DNA from: Cryptomeria japonica
Taxonomy: Eukaryota; Streptophyta; Pinopsida; Cupressales; Cupressaceae
DNA length: 64,000 nucleotides
NCBI RefSeq assembly: GCF_030272615.1
Contig: NC_081412.1
Location: 106,086,296-106,150,295, forward strand
Reading direction: 5' to 3'
The translations under genes and the position numbers were made by a program. The number at the start of each line of letters is the position of its first letter. Within the stretch, counting starts at the first letter, position 1. Of this stretch, positions 1 through 12,311 are shown piece by piece. Below the pieces are notes generated by a model, which was not told the DNA's origin, searched no databases, and worked only from the letters and a program-made list of their open reading frames with translations.

Positions 1-1340
1 GCCATATCTTGAGAAGTATGATATAAAGATTACAAAGATGTCGGTAAAAGACACAGGAAAGAATATGATGAATAAGGGGATGAATAAGGTATTCAATGGG
101 CAACTAGTACTGAGTCAGACAATGATGAGATCATGATGTTTTAGATTGTTTTAACATCATACATATGTTGTAAAATGTAAAGGTTAATACTATACTATGT
201 TATCAAGCAAAGAACCTAGTCGGTAAACCCTAAGGTTATTGCTATCGGTTAATGAATGCGGAATGTCTATCGAGTGAAGTTTAGTATTCACCGAGTTGTT
301 ACCAAGTTGTAACCGAACTATAACAGAATGCATTAAATGTTTGCATACATTATTTAATGAAGGAAGTTGATGAGCTAGAACTGATTAAATGATTGGTGAG
401 CTGTGCATGAAGTTTGTTAACTAATCTAAGGCAATAGAAAGTCGGCATGAAGATCTACAGCTCAGATTGAATTGCAATACCCTGGCACAAGTTCCAAGAC
501 TAATATGCAAGTTCCAAGGTGGGGTAAAACATTTTCAGATCGAAAGATGCATTGAACCTGGACAAGATCGAAGATCTGATGGCTATGATTGATCATGGGA
601 AATGTGATCAAGGAGATTAAGCGGTTACCTAATTGTTTATAAATAGGAAACTGTTGATAAATAATGAATGTGGGCAAGTGTATGCACAGGGATGCTACAT
701 AGTGATTAGCGAGCACAGAAGCTTGAAGACCTGTTTGAATAACAGAGAATAGAAGCCCAGCAGATAGACAAGATTAGTTCTATGTCTAGATTGTATTGAA
801 CAAATAGGAATCTACTTTAGCATTTTAGATGTGAAGTTGCAGATAGATTTTATTACTGTTATTTTGTGAAAGTGACAGAAAATCTCTTAACCGAGTGGAC
901 TTAATAGTCTTATTTGTAAAACCCTCTAGCAAGGTGACATTCTGATTGAGTGTTTGAAATCCTTTAACAAGGTCACTTCTAACAAGGTGAAGATCCTAAC
1001 AGATTTGAGGGAAATCCCTTAACCGGGTCACATCTAGCAATGTGTTTGTAATCTTTAACAGGATTTGCTTTTAACCGAGCATACTCTAGAAGAGTATATT
1101 TCTTAGTGGGTCCGAAATCCCACAGTGGTTTTTCCCTATTTGGGTTTCCACGTTAAATCTGGTGTTATGAGGTTTATGATGTTTATATGCTTTTGAGTTT
1201 TCATGTTTAACAGTTTTGGTTATATTACTAAAATATATGTTACCGAGGTTGAATCTGATGTTTTTATGGATGATTAAGTTTTTATGATTCACCCCCCCCC
1301 TCTCATCTTGTTGGCTATTGGATCTGTACTTATATTAAGT
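1..1340 (+). repeat. Ty1/copia-type LTR, 5' end outside window
   Basis: The right half has the layout shared by the copia LTRs of this window read in the coding direction: a TATAAATA box at 638-645, degenerate repeats of the type 'aaccgagtg' and 'aacaaggtg', then a 'gtggtttttccc...gggtttccacgtta' block at about 1130-1155, then a C-run (1291-1299) followed by 'tctcat'. The same blocks occur inverted at 19.4-20.5 kb and 29-30 kb. No pol is next to it, so it is a solo LTR or the 3' end of an element lying to the left. The right border with the next LTR is approximate (about 1325-1350). Small ORFs here are chance frames. Confidence 0.65.
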
Positions 1341-1696
1341 ATTAGAACTATAAAAATGCCATCCAATGAGAGAGATATAGGCTCTGGACTAGAAACCAGC
1401 GTTAATGGACTCATGCAGGGGTGTTACAATTCCTTCTAGGTGCAAGCATAACGCTCAAACGGCCACCTACAAATTGTTAAATTCACGGGATGCTAGTGCG
1501 CTACATGGACATCTCATCATCGTTCTATAGTCCTGAAGGTGATAGGTCGACATAGTTGGTAAAGTTCCAGTTTAAAGCTAACGAAGCAGTCTCAATGGAC
1601 AAAAGGACAAAGATGGCGGTACACAACCTCTGATGATATGGAGGAAGGTTCCATTTGTCACATTGAATTAAATAGGATGCAATTTTTTATATTATA
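1341..1696 (-). repeat. Left LTR remnant (3' LTR) of E1
   Basis: It matches 7456-7799 along about 345 bp with scattered substitutions, for example the shared 'aaattcacgggatgctag' block and 'gtacacaacctctgatga'. The left part is lost at the junction with the copia LTR. The terminal TG..CA is damaged: the right copy ends ACA and this copy ends ATA. Confidence 0.55.
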
Positions 1697-2003
1697 CTTT
1701 ACCCCCGCTTTAGCGAGCATGTCTTTGCTGAGAGATGTGAAGATAAAGTAGAGGAAGATAAAGCGTTATAAGGGGAAGGCAGAATTTCATTGATCAGACG
1801 AGGTTACCCCTAGCGAAATGAAGCTGAGATTTTGAAATAGATATTGCTGACTAATACATCGCAAACATGCTAGTTGCAGACTAACATGTCGGATGGTAAG
1901 ATAAATGATATATTTAAATGGATGATAAGATAGCATAACATAAACAAACCTCACTTTGGAGGAAAGCCCCTTATTATGAAAAAGATACAATATAAGTAGT
2001 CGA

Positions 2004-2158
2004 TGTGGTATGAGCCGTGTCGGCATGGATATCAAAGTGCATTATGTTAGATATTCATGCGATAGGGCGATGAGATATGTCGGTATGGATAACCATATGA
2101 TAGGTGGATGAGATATGTCAGTATGGATAACCATATGATAGGGCGATAAGACAAATAG
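2004..2158. repeat. 38-bp tandem repeat
   Basis: Two nearly identical 38-bp units (2061-2098 and 2099-2136) are followed by a partial third unit (2137-2158). The core is GATGAGATATGTCGGTATGG. A more degenerate unit precedes them at about 2004-2041. The repeat lies in the 3' non-coding part of E1. Confidence 0.8.
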
Positions 2159-2236
2159 ATTTTACTGGCATGGGTAGCGATATGCTACATAGCCATGCAA
2201 TTGGGTGCGATTAAAGATAGATTTGATAAGTAGTAG

Positions 2237-2380
2237 ATTGGCCCCTACAGAGGCAAACAAAAGAGATAGATTGAATGGTTTGGCCCCCATCGAGGAAAAA
2301 AAGATCAAGTGGTTTGGCCTCCACCAAGGCAAACATGATAAGGAAAAGATAAAGTGGTTTGGCCCCCACCTAGGCAAACG
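2237..2380. repeat. Irregular tandem repeat, TTTGGCCCCCACC-type units
   Basis: Four copies of a 'gtttggcccccaccaaggcaaac' type unit start near 2237, 2278, 2312 and 2357, with 'aaagat' rich spacers of uneven length. It also lies in the 3' non-coding part of E1. The short ORFs on both strands here only reflect the repeat. Confidence 0.6.
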
Positions 2381-2399
2381 ATCGACAAGAAAAATAAAT

Positions 2400-3550
2400 G
2401 CATGAAGCTAAAAGAAAAATGCAGATCATATAGATATGTTGACCCCCCCTTAGAATGATATGTATGAAAGGAATGTTATTCTAAGGAGAAGAGCAGTTGT
2501 GGCACATCAACATAGCAAGATATTTTTGTGGAATGGCACTAGTAGCAAGTGGCACATAAATATCCATAACATTGATGATGAATGCAAGAGGATAGGGGAT
2601 CTAATAGTTTGGCATCAAAACCCATAGTAGTGAGAAAAGATATGCAATATAATTGGGAGATGGGTATATCGTCATAGAACCAAAGTTCTCAGATCTGAAG
2701 AAGAGCACATGATGACAAAGGTAAAATAAAAATTTGGGTCAACATGGAAGAAGGCCCAAAATTCCCCCAATGCTTTGCATCATCCCCGAATATAAAAAAA
2801 AATGAGATCCAACAAATAGAAAAAGTAGAGAGAGAAATAGAAGAAGATCTACGATAGAAAATATTTTGTATCTGAGTACCTATAAAGTAACTTGGATCCT
2901 CCAAGTGAGAACAATAGATAAAGATAGTCAACCTCCCATATCCAAGTACCTATAGAGTAACCTGGGTCCTCTTGGAGGGAACAAACACATAAAGAAAGTA
3001 CGAGAGAACACAGTCAAGTGCACACACACAAAAAGATGGAGGTAAGAGATAAACATCCTAAAGGTCATCCCGTAGGAGATCATCCTCCCAATCTAGGTAA
3101 TAGGGAGAAGGAGGACAAGCTTGGAGAGGGACCATCACAAGAGCTTCACCAAGTGCCTCACCAATACCGAGAGCAAGGGATGAAGAAGCAACAATGTCTA
3201 CGTCCATAGGCTCGAAGGAGGCAAGGGTCAATGATCATGTGAAGATCGTCAACAAGGCTAGGATGTCTTCTAAGGAGTTCAACAAGAGAACTTCCATGGA
3301 GGAAGTAGGTGACTCACTCGGAGAAGATGAAATAATAATAGGACTATCAGCCTCTGAAAGAGGGGCAGTGAAAAACTTAGGAGAAGGCGAGGCCTTCTCA
3401 ATCACACACATAGAAACATACAAACCAGGAGGCACTGAAATAGGCATAGAAGAGGGTGAGGAACATACCTGTAAGGATTTCCATCATTAAAACTCTAGAT
3501 AGGGGCCCTACTCAAGCTTGTATTTGGGTCGGATAGGAGAAGCTGGTCTT
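2400..3550. other. Non-coding 3' tail of E1
   Basis: There is no supported gene. Part of it (around 2750-2860) resembles 36,710-36,850 of the large nested element. It also contains a duplicated phrase, 'agtacctatagagtaacctgggtcct', in imperfect copies at about 2876-2900 and 2945-2970. Confidence 0.5.
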
Positions 3551-3553
3551 CAA

Positions 3554-5047
3554 TCAACTGTAGTAGGATAAAGGACTCCAGGAAATCTCTGATGATGGAA
3601 CGGTTGTGGAATAGGGGAGAAAACAAAGTTGTGCTAGGCACCACCTATGTATGCAAGATATCAATAGGCCTAGACAACAAAGGTATGTCTGGCAAAGAGG
3701 TGATGAGGCGTGGCTCCAATGAAGGAGAAATGAAAACTTGCACCTATTTAGGGGGAGGCTCATCAATAGGCCCCAAAGAAGTGAGAAGCAAAACCGAAGA
3801 TGATACAGAAACAGGAACACTAGATGAAGCAAGAGCTGAAACGACAGAGATAGGATTTGCAGATGCAGCGGGAGCTTACAGAGCAGCATTGCACTCTCAA
3901 GCCATGGCCCATCGATAGCACTTACATTCGTGTGCATGCTAATTACAACGAAGATGAGGGCCACCAACTAAAGCCTGAGAGGATTCAAGAGCATCATGCT
4001 CCATGGGAGAGACCTTTGAAATCGTGTCAGGGATAGGAGGAGGCCCAACTGATGGAATGGGAGGTGCATCTGAAATAGGCACGACATTGATAGCAACTTG
4101 TGCTTGACTATGCTTCGCGTGAGGAGCAGCGGGAGGAATAGAAGGTGTCAATGCAATCTGAGAAATAGGAGCAAGCAGAGATGAATGAACATGAGAGGAA
4201 TGCTTCCCTTTCTCATAGCGAGAAGGCCAAGGGAAATCAGCCATGATCGAGAGCTCGAAGGGAGGGAGGGCAGAAAACTTTGACAACATAGGTGCCTTTC
4301 CCTTGTCTGCACTAGATGCAGTCGCAGGAACAGAAGACACCACCAGAGGCTACATAGTCCTACGTGGACGGGATGGCTATTTGGAGGAGCGGGCTTAGCC
4401 CTGGCCTCCGATGATGAGGGGACATGGGGCACTACCCGCTCCAACACAAGAATAGATGGAGTAGAGGTTGATGCAGGAAGAGGCAATGAACAACTAGGTT
4501 AAGCTAACTTAGGGGCCAACTCCCCTGTCTTATACTAATAATAAGCATGATATATTAGATCACCACGAGGAAGCATGGGGAAGCATGGGTCCCACTAAAG
4601 AAGGCCAAAAATGATCTAACAAAAAGTCCCCGTGGGCTACCAAGGGTCGATATCCAATATCTTGGATGACATGCATCGAACCCTCATGTGGAAACTTGAG
4701 ACATTTATGAATTACTGAAGGGACCACCTCCATGGCAATCAGCCAAGGAATACCTAGCTTAGCTTGGAATAGGTATGACTTAGGAATGATCACAAATGTA
4801 GAAGCTATTGCCTTAGGTCCCATAATTACCATCAAGGTGATGCTACCCAAAGGAGGGATAGATAATCCATCATGCATCCTCAAGGTTTCTCGGTATTCAT
4901 CATACACAAGCCCATGCCAATTGTTCATGAATAGAGTCTCTTTTGTAATAACATCGACTCTCTAGGATGGGTCAACCATTACACCTGTGAAAGTTTGATC
5001 ATTCATCTTAGCAGGGATGTACAAAGGACCAGGCTCTCCACATTTGT
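3554..5047 (-). pseudogene. Gypsy-type aspartic protease remnant plus proline/serine-rich tail
   Basis: Read on the minus strand, the protease begins near 5047 with a 'GPLYIPAK' segment and continues to the active-site strand MVDPS near 4975-4960. It then shows 'VITKETLF', 'VIIPKSY' and the C-terminal block 'LGIPWLIAMEVVPS', ending near 4560. This is the order seen in 37,780-38,532 of the large nested element. Downstream frames (4486-3554) are rich in proline, serine and alanine, as are those after the protease in the related element. There is a stop directly after the DPS motif and several further stops and shifts. The active site is D-P-S rather than the usual D-S/T-G. Gag is absent, replaced on the right by copia sequence. 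Confidence 0.6.
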
Positions 5048-5049
5048 AT

Positions 5050-5409
5050 ATCTGAGAGAGAAGTTAGGGGTGATTTCCCCTCCTGGTGTGAACTAGATGA
5101 AGTGAGTTGCATCAATCTGGCGGACTTCATAATCTTATCCTAATATTTGGATTAATGATTGGGTGTTGTTGCTTCAGGGGAGTAGTCAGTAGGTAAAGAT
5201 TATCTATAAGGGAGAGAGAATAATGATTTGTATGTGTCTTTGGCATTGTTGTCAAAGGGGGAGAGAAGCATGTGAAAAACTCTCTTATCTATTTAAGGTG
5301 GAGAGTTATGTGTGCATAATCTCAGGGGGAGATTGTTGGAGTTGATTTCTTTATTTGCATTGATTTTTTTTCATATTCATATGTTGCCATCAATGCCAAA
5401 GGGGGAGAT
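5050..5409 (+). mobile_element. 3' internal end of a copia element with multiple polypurine tracts
   Basis: Three purine-rich tracts occur in order: TCAAAGGGGGAGAGAAG near 5255, TCAGGGGGAGATTGTTGG near 5322, and CCAAAGGGGGAGATTG ending at the LTR (about 5396-5411). Repeated tracts between pol and the 3' LTR are a known hallmark of Sirevirus-like copia elements. No RNase H reading frame is preserved, so the element is truncated at about 5050, where E1 protease sequence begins. Confidence 0.6.
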
Positions 5410-6721
5410 TGTCGAATATTAGAGTTGTTGGAATGTGTTGTTGTCATTGATGTCAACATATTCTTGTGGTGTAGTGAATTGGCTTTTTGCAGAGAGTCAA
5501 GTTGGTTTGGTTGGAAATGTGCTTATGTGGATTAATGGGTTTCGAGATACTTATCTCTAGTTGATTCAGTATGAGTTTCAGTGTTCCAGAAGGTAATTTG
5601 GTCGAGTTATGTGATCCAGTGTGATGGTTGGTTTTTCTGTTGGTTTCGTATTGCAAAGTTATTATTTCTGGATTGTATTGCTCTAGAATTGATTCCTTAT
5701 GTTGTGTGGATTCTGGAGATTGTTTGGGACATTTATGTGTGTCCTCGGTTCAGGTGGTTCATGATTTGGAACTTCACAAGTGTATCTTTTAGTTTGTTGT
5801 TGGTGTTTTTGAGCTCTGGTGATGAAATAATGATGATTCCAGTTATTACAGTGGAATTCACATTGCTTGTTGATGTTCTTTGATTGTTTTCTATGCGTTT
5901 TGGTGGTCTGCATTGATCGTGATACACGTTATTGAAGATTTTATTGGTCTGGTGGTATTCTTCATGTTATGTGACATATTCGGTGGTTTAGCGTGTTGCG
6001 GATGTTCTTGGCAAATTATTTGGTGGTGTTGTGTGTTCAAGGATTTGATTTGGGTCCATGCTATGTCTTTGCCAACATTGTATTGGTTTGGTTATTGATT
6101 TATGTATCGTTTGGTGTAATTTTGTAATTATGTCTTATGTGTTGAGCTGACCTTAAGGTTAAGGTTGATGATTTGTATAAGTGTTGTAATCATGTAAGAT
6201 GTGTGTTTGCAGTTGTATCTATGGTCTGTGAGAGTATTGTATGTGCGAACAAGCGAATTTATCTTTTGGTAGTGGACAAGAGAAGAGAAGTATTATTGTG
6301 CAGACAGTGTGCTTAACTGGAATTGTAATTAGGCACTTGGAGATGTTATTCTTTTAGTTCATGTAATTTGGATTGTTGTTCAATCTTTGTAAGGCAGTGA
6401 GCCTTCCCATGGTTGTTTCCCTTTGTTGTTTTGAGTGGTGAGCTCTAGGCAGTGTGCCTGAATGCATGTGCATTCCCCATTGTAATATTTGCACACACTA
6501 CTGCAAAGTAAAATCATATTGTGGGTAGGTTCCCACCGTGGTTTTTCCCTTGACCGGGTTTTCCATGTCAAAAAATACATGTGCTATGTGTGTTGTTGAT
6601 GTGATGTTTATCTTTTCTATTGTTATTCCTGGTCAGATCTAAAGTAGAGATTAATTTGTTTGAGTTTGGTGAAAATTGATTCACCCCCCCTATCAGTTTT
6701 CCTGCATTATTACTACCAACA
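5410..6721 (+). repeat. Copia 3' LTR (about 1.3 kb)
   Basis: It begins TGTCGAATATTAG directly after the last polypurine tract and ends ...CTACCAACA. Inside are the family landmarks: 'gtggtgagctctaggcagtgtgcc' near 6434, 'gtaggttcccaccgtggttttt' near 6525, and a C-run near 6683. All long ORFs in this interval, including the hydrophobic ones at 5581-6098, are explained by its T/G-rich composition. The matching 5' LTR is not in place. Confidence 0.7.
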
Positions 6722-7455
6722 CAAATCAATCGTTGGTTACCTCACTTGAACTGGCGCTAAGGGTGAGCCAAGGGATGAAAATAACAAACTGAGTAAATTG
6801 ATTGCAATTTGAGGCTCTCAGACCACTCTACCTGGCCTTTTTCCACAGGATGAGCGCATAGGTCTGGGACACCAATGCGGTGCATTGTTGTCTGATATAG
6901 ACAAGGTACAAAGGTCATACAAAAAGTAGCAGATGCGAGTATAATATGATAAAGACATAAAAAATGATAAAACCAAGTTAGTGACTGCAAAAATATGAAT
7001 TAAATAAGAAAAAATAAAAGGAGAGAAGGTGAGATAAACTCACAATGAGTCCATGATTTGGAGCCTCTCGCAAAGTGATTATTCTTCTATGATTATGTGC
7101 CTTCACACAGACAAGAGAGAAAATGTTGGGGGTTGTGTTTTGGAGCCTGCCTAAGTCAAACCCCCATTTTGGTGTTTCCGCCTCCATGGACAACCCAGAT
7201 GAAGCCAGGGGAAAGATAAAAATGATAAAGATAACGGTAAATATGATTATAGATTTAGAATAAAGAAGTACGAATATGCAACAAATTAAATAAGGATGAG
7301 TGAACTTCCCTTTTGAAAACGTGAATATTATTCTATGAGTTGTCTAAGAGATTGAAATAATGGTGGTCTTTGTAAGAGAAGCTATGAATGCTATCCAAAG
7401 AGATTTCCAAAAGCTCCAACCTACAAGAAATGATCTCAAAATGCCAAAGGATCCC
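6722..7455 (-). other. Unassigned, probably the start of the E1 right LTR
   Basis: No gene is seen. The stretch continues without a break into the recognised right LTR of E1 (7456-7799) and its counterpart is missing from the left LTR, so it is most simply the U5/R side of that LTR. I could not find a clear primer-binding site that would fix the LTR start. Confidence 0.3.
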
Positions 7456-7799
7456 AAAAATGCCATCAAACGGGAGAGATATAGTCTTTGAACAAAAAAC
7501 TAACGTCGATGGATGCATCTAGGGGCGTTGTGATTCCTTCCAAGCGCAAGCATGACATGCAAATAACCACTTGTGGACTGTCAAATTCACGGGATGCTAG
7601 CGCATCACACAGACATCGTCATACCACGCTATAGTCCGAAGGTGGCAGGTCAACAGAGTTGGTAAAGTTCCAATTTGAAGATAACGAAGCGATCCCGATG
7701 GATAAAAGGACAAAGATGGTGGTACACAACCTCTGATGACATGGAGGAAGGCACCATTTGTCACGTTGAATTAAATAGGATTCAATTTTTGATATTACA
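7456..7799 (-). repeat. Right LTR (5' LTR) of E1
   Basis: It is the counterpart of 1353-1696 and ends ...GATATTACA at 7799 (minus-strand start TGTAATATC). The next bases belong to a gag frame of another gypsy element, so E1 inserted into that older element. Only the recognisable core is given. Confidence 0.55.
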
Positions 7800-8486
7800 C
7801 AAAATAGTAGGTCTATTCCATATTGGTAACCCAATACATGCTTAACTCATCTTGAATGGAGAATTTCACGCCATTTACATACATAAAAACCATTTTTTCA
7901 TCAGTTTCTTGATTCTCCACATGAATGGATAACTTGTAAAACTCATATATATATTCTTTCACAATAGATAAATTTTGTTTAAAATTTAAAAAAAAATTAA
8001 AAGGGTCTATGCATTGTTTATGGGCAAAAAAAAAATTTCTCAACTTCTCCATTTTGTTTTAAGGTAAATGATCCCACCATATCGTTACATGATCATTTAA
8101 CTTGGTACATGCAAATTTCAACTTCTTTTCCTCTATCATACACTTTCGTTCAAATAATTTCTTGATATTGTTCAGTAATTCTATTAGCTCCTCTGGTTTG
8201 AGACTAATTGCATATTTTGAAACATCAACCTTGATCCCTTAATTCTTCCCTTTTAATGCCTTGAGCATCCTCTCTTCAAAATTCATGCACTCTAATTTCT
8301 TCTTCAAGTTATTGGTGTTCTATATCTTCTTGGTGTAATTATTTGTCAGAGTCCTCTCCTCTTTGTCCCATTCTCTTATTTTTCATCATGTTCATAAGAT
8401 ATACTAATTTCTTTTGGAGGTTTTGCATACCTCTATACATCTTGACAAGACCTCCTCTTTCTCTTCCTCTCCCAATGATCTTCCCA
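7800..8486 (-). pseudogene. Gypsy gag remnant (Retrotrans_gag domain)
   Basis: On the minus strand the frame 8052-7813 contains 'YIYEFYKLSIHVENQETDEK' followed by 'YVNGVKFSIQDELSM'. This is the conserved end of the Retrotrans_gag domain of chromovirus-type gypsy elements (usual form: EY..EFY.L..., then YI.GL...I.D.). Upstream sequence up to about 8480 is lysine-rich gag-like but full of stops. The frame is cut at 7800 by the E1 LTR. No protease or pol belongs to it in the window. Confidence 0.6.
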
Positions 8487-8497
8487 CTCTAATACCA
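8487..8497 (-). promoter_or_regulatory. Primer-binding site, tRNA-iMet type (degenerate)
   Basis: The minus strand reads TGGTATTAGAG, one transition away from TGGTATCAGAG, the complement of the plant initiator tRNA-Met 3' end. It lies upstream of the gag remnant in the right order and 5 bases from a TGTAGCC that may start the LTR at 8503. Confidence 0.55.
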
Positions 8498-8502
8498 AAT
8501 GA

Positions 8503-11500
8503 TGTAGCCAATTCACAACCTAACATTCACCATTAATGACAAAAAAAAGAAACATAAGAAACTTGAGAAATTAGATTAACTATCCATTCATTATTCTTCT
8601 TCCATTTCATTTACATAACTAAAAATAAGTCACTTATAGCTACAATCCAAAAATTACCTTTTTTGGTAGATTTTTGCAAGATTCTTAATTTTCCATTTTT
8701 GGTAATCTACATGCTTACTTGCATGGCTATGAAAGTTAGTAGTTCTTAAAGCTAATCAAAATGACATTATTTGTCAATTGAATATACTAATTACATGCAA
8801 GAATTAAAAGATAACTAAAAATTAATAATTTGGAAAATTCCCAAAAGAACACTAAAATTTCAATTTGAGGCTTTAGATGAAGGAATTTGACCCTGGAAAA
8901 ATGTTGAGGATTGATCAAATAGAATGGATCCTATTAGTATTTTATTCAACTCTTTGAGACTTCTCCACATAAAATTTCAGCCCAATCAGACTCCCAAGTC
9001 AAAATTTATGACCTCTAGAAGTTCTTGCATCATTCCCCTCTAGTTGAAAAGAATTTAGCTCTTGCAAGTTGCTATCCTCAAAATGCTACCACTTATCTTG
9101 ATCTATCTTCTTCATGTCCCAGTTTTTAATCCATGTATTTTTTGATAGTGCTAATCATTTCCAATACACCAAATATTGTATTGTATTGTCCTTGTCCAGT
9201 GTGAATGGTCTTCTCATCTAGAAGTTGTGCAACCTCTATGTTAGATTTCATCCCAATTGAACTCCCAAGTCAAAATTTATGACCTCATGAAGTCCCTACA
9301 TCAAAATTTCACTTGTAGAGTGGATACAGAGATATTTATGAAGATTTTTATGATGATTCCATCAAAAGTTTGAATCGCATACATTGAGAACTTTGATAGT
9401 GACATGAATCTTGATCATCTAATATGTCAATTAAGTGAATGCAAGATCATAATGCGATAATAAATAGAAATGGAAGAAAATATAATGTGAAAGTGTTAAT
9501 TAAAATTATGAAACCATTTTTTAACCCCTATTTATTGGGATTTTGTAATGAATTCAATGTCTAGAATAAGAAAAGAAATAAAAAGGAATTTACCTCTTGG
9601 TAAATGGGTCAAAATAAAATTTGAAAGTACATATAGAGGTAATTTAAGCCAATCTAGAATTGAATGTATTATAATAAATTTAGAAGGCAACCTAGTCACT
9701 ATCGTGTCCATGAAAACTAAAGATTGAATGAACAATGATGTTGAAGATCAAGCTTTGTTTCTAGGACTTTAAACATGTCATAAATTTGGTTTATGGAATG
9801 GATAATTTGAAGGAATTGATGAATATTATAAACCCAATTCATAAATGGAAAGTGGAAAGTTATAAAATCAATAACATTTTATTGCAAACTTGGTTGTTTA
9901 TGTTGGAAATATTTTCATTGAAGTCAAGGAATAATATCAAAGATATAACATATTGTCAAGGACAAATGTCAAAGAAATTAGATATCATTATTGATGTCAA
10001 AAGCACCCAAGATTTTGTTGAAAGTATCTTAGTCATATTACTATTGTTGATGTCAAGCTATAATGTCATAGTTGTAGACACTCTCACTACTGTCAAGAGT
10101 TAGAAAAATATTGGCATTTGTTGTTACAGATGATCTGAAAATAGAGTTCTATGAACCATTGCTACAAAAGTTCTATAAAAGGTACTTTGTGAAGATTTTT
10201 GGATTGATTATTTGTACAAGTATGAAGAAGTGTACCAAATTTAGCAATTCCTGAATGTCTACCAAGCTTGTTGAAACATGGAAGTTTCTACACTAGTATT
10301 ATGATGTTCGATGCTCAAAGGTAGTAATTGCACCATGTTGTATATTCACTATTTTAGATGCCACATTATATTGTAGTTTAATATTTTGGTATGTTGTTTG
10401 GTATATAAGTTGATCTAGGTAAGAAGTGTGTTGGGTTCAAGTTTAGGATATTTGAGTTATAGGTGAAACACTTAGAAGTGATAAAGTGAAGAATGTGTTC
10501 ACTATGTGACTATGTGAATGTTTGGAAGTTTGCACTAGCTAAAGGAAATGTGTGGCTAGAGGAAGTATGTGAAGATAAATTGGAATTAGTTGAGTTTATA
10601 ATATAAAGTGCATATCATTTATTTATTCTTATGTTTTCGCATTTGATTTGCAATCAAGTCGACTACACAGTTCATGTATTTTAAATTAAGGATTAACCTT
10701 TGGCTGACATAGAGAGTTGTGAATGGTGTTGAATAGTTCTAAGCCAACATAAAGATAATAATAACATAATGTGATGGATATATATTTCTGATAATTCATG
10801 CAAGATGTGGTGAGGTATGTGTTGTGAAAAAAGTAATATTATGTCTACACTGTTATAATATGTGTATACTACAAGTGTACATATGAATATATTGATTAAT
10901 TTTTGGTTATAGAATGGAAGGATTGGGAAGTGGGTAATATTGTGAAGAATATGCCCACTGATTCAAATAAAGAATTTTGAAGGTCCATATGACATATTCA
11001 TTTATAATTTCTATATCACTCATTTTTGTAAAGTGAGGCTGGTGCCTCTTGAGCTGAATTGGTTTGCAGTGGTTTTGTTGAAGCTCGGTCTAAGGGGATT
11101 GGACTCTCCTATAGGTCGGTGCTTACAAATTAGATTGTTAGGAGTTTGGTGTCTCCTTTTGGGTTGTAATTCTTGTGTATTGGTGTTTTCAAAAATTTTA
11201 GAAACTTGATGTTTATTTGTGAGGCTAGATATGGGTAGGGTATGTAAGAAATGGATTGATCATCATGGTTATTTTTCTAATAAATATCCTCAAGGATTCA
11301 TGGGTAAGATGTAATCAACAATGAAAAACATGAGGATCCTTCGTATATGAATGGACATAGGACAAAGATAAGGGCCAAGTACAAGGTAGGATGAAATATC
11401 TAACATTAAAGCACAATCAAAGGGTGGGATGGTATGGATCAAGGAGATGTAATAATTAAATCCAAATCCCTAATCAATAGAACAATAAATCACAAGCCAG

Positions 11501-12311
11501 GGTGGATCCAACCATAATGAAATATAAAATGTTTGATCTAAAAATTATAAAATAGAGAAGTTTGAAAACCCTAAGGAAAAAACTTAAAGGGTTTTTAATA
11601 TCAATTTCACCATTTTATGCAAGGGAATAAAACATCCTTCACATAAATTATATAGGATAAATAAATGCAAAACGGATTAATAAATAATTTAGCCTAGATT
11701 AAAGAGTGGGGATCAAAAACACATACTTGATAGGGTATAATAAAATGACAATGATAAATGATAATAGATGTGCATCTTGAAGTTGGGGATTAAGAGACTA
11801 TCATGGATGATGGAAAAATAGAATTTGTACCATATCTATTATGACCAAAATAAGACAACTAGATTTCATAAAAGTATGAATATTCATAACTCTAGGTTGA
11901 TTTTATGTCTCCCAAATTGAATTGGGAGTGTGGAAAAAAAAATTTACTATGAAAAAGAACCTAAGATTATAGACCCTCTATACCTATAGACAAGAATTTA
12001 GCTTGATGTGTTGAACTACAATAGAAGACTAGTAGTGATGACAAACACCTTTGAGAGATTACTAGGCAAGGAATTTCTTCTTAAGACAAGTCACTCTATT
12101 CAATTCAATTATTTTGATAAATATAATAAATAAAACATGTAATGTGTGCATCATAAACTATCCTCACAAGGGTACCTTAGACTTAAAAATTGGAACAATA
12201 TGCAAAAGAGTGATATAACATTGACCTAATATTAAACCAAGGGTTTATAGATGTTGATAGATAGGCAATTCAATTAAAATATGTTGATGTAGCATGATAT
12301 TATGATAGGGG
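8503..12311. other. AT-rich stretch without a supported gene; degenerate LTR traces
   Basis: The left part (8503 to perhaps 9500) should be the LTR of the gag remnant at 7.8-8.5 kb, but its far end is not visible. It holds a repeated phrase, 'tcaaaatttatgacctc', at about 9000 and 9273. Around 10,130-11,230 the sequence looks like an old plus-strand copia LTR: a TATAAAAG box near 10,175 and a 'gaggctggtgcctcttgagctg' block near 11,035. The rest, 11,230-12,311, shows nothing I can name. The small ORFs are chance frames. Confidence 0.35.

Larger units (their letters stand above)
1341..7799 (-). mobile_element. Decayed gypsy-like LTR element (E1), gag/protease type
   Basis: Two related sequences, 1353-1696 and 7456-7799, have the same orientation and end in equivalent termini (ATATTATA at left, ATATTACA at right), so they are read as the two LTRs of one minus-strand element. 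A polypurine-tract-like run, TTTACCCCCGCTTTAGCG, follows the left copy from 1698. It is nearly the same as the run after the left LTR of the large element at 36,111. A shared non-coding block (CAATGCTTTGCATCATCCCC near 2768 and 36,733) and the same protease type support membership of one superfamily. The 5' gag is missing and a plus-strand copia 3' end (5050-6721) sits where it should be. No RT or integrase is visible. Confidence 0.55.

Noticed and set aside
1288-1310. C-run as a telomere-like or G-quadruplex feature
   Set aside because: The same C/G-run recurs at one fixed point of every copia LTR of the window, so it is a family landmark; a structural role cannot be judged.
3018-3490. Plus-strand charged ORFs as a small gene
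   Set aside because: No family resemblance; they lie in the purine-rich 3' region of E1, where the complementary strand carries the element's own sense.
5581-6098. Plus-strand hydrophobic ORFs of 72-100 codons that look like membrane proteins
   Set aside because: They lie wholly inside a T/G-rich copia LTR; the composition alone gives Phe, Leu, Val and Trp codons.
9786-10103. 105-codon plus-strand ORF
   Set aside because: AT-rich chance frame with Ile/Asn/Lys bias and no motif, inside a stretch with degenerate LTR traces.
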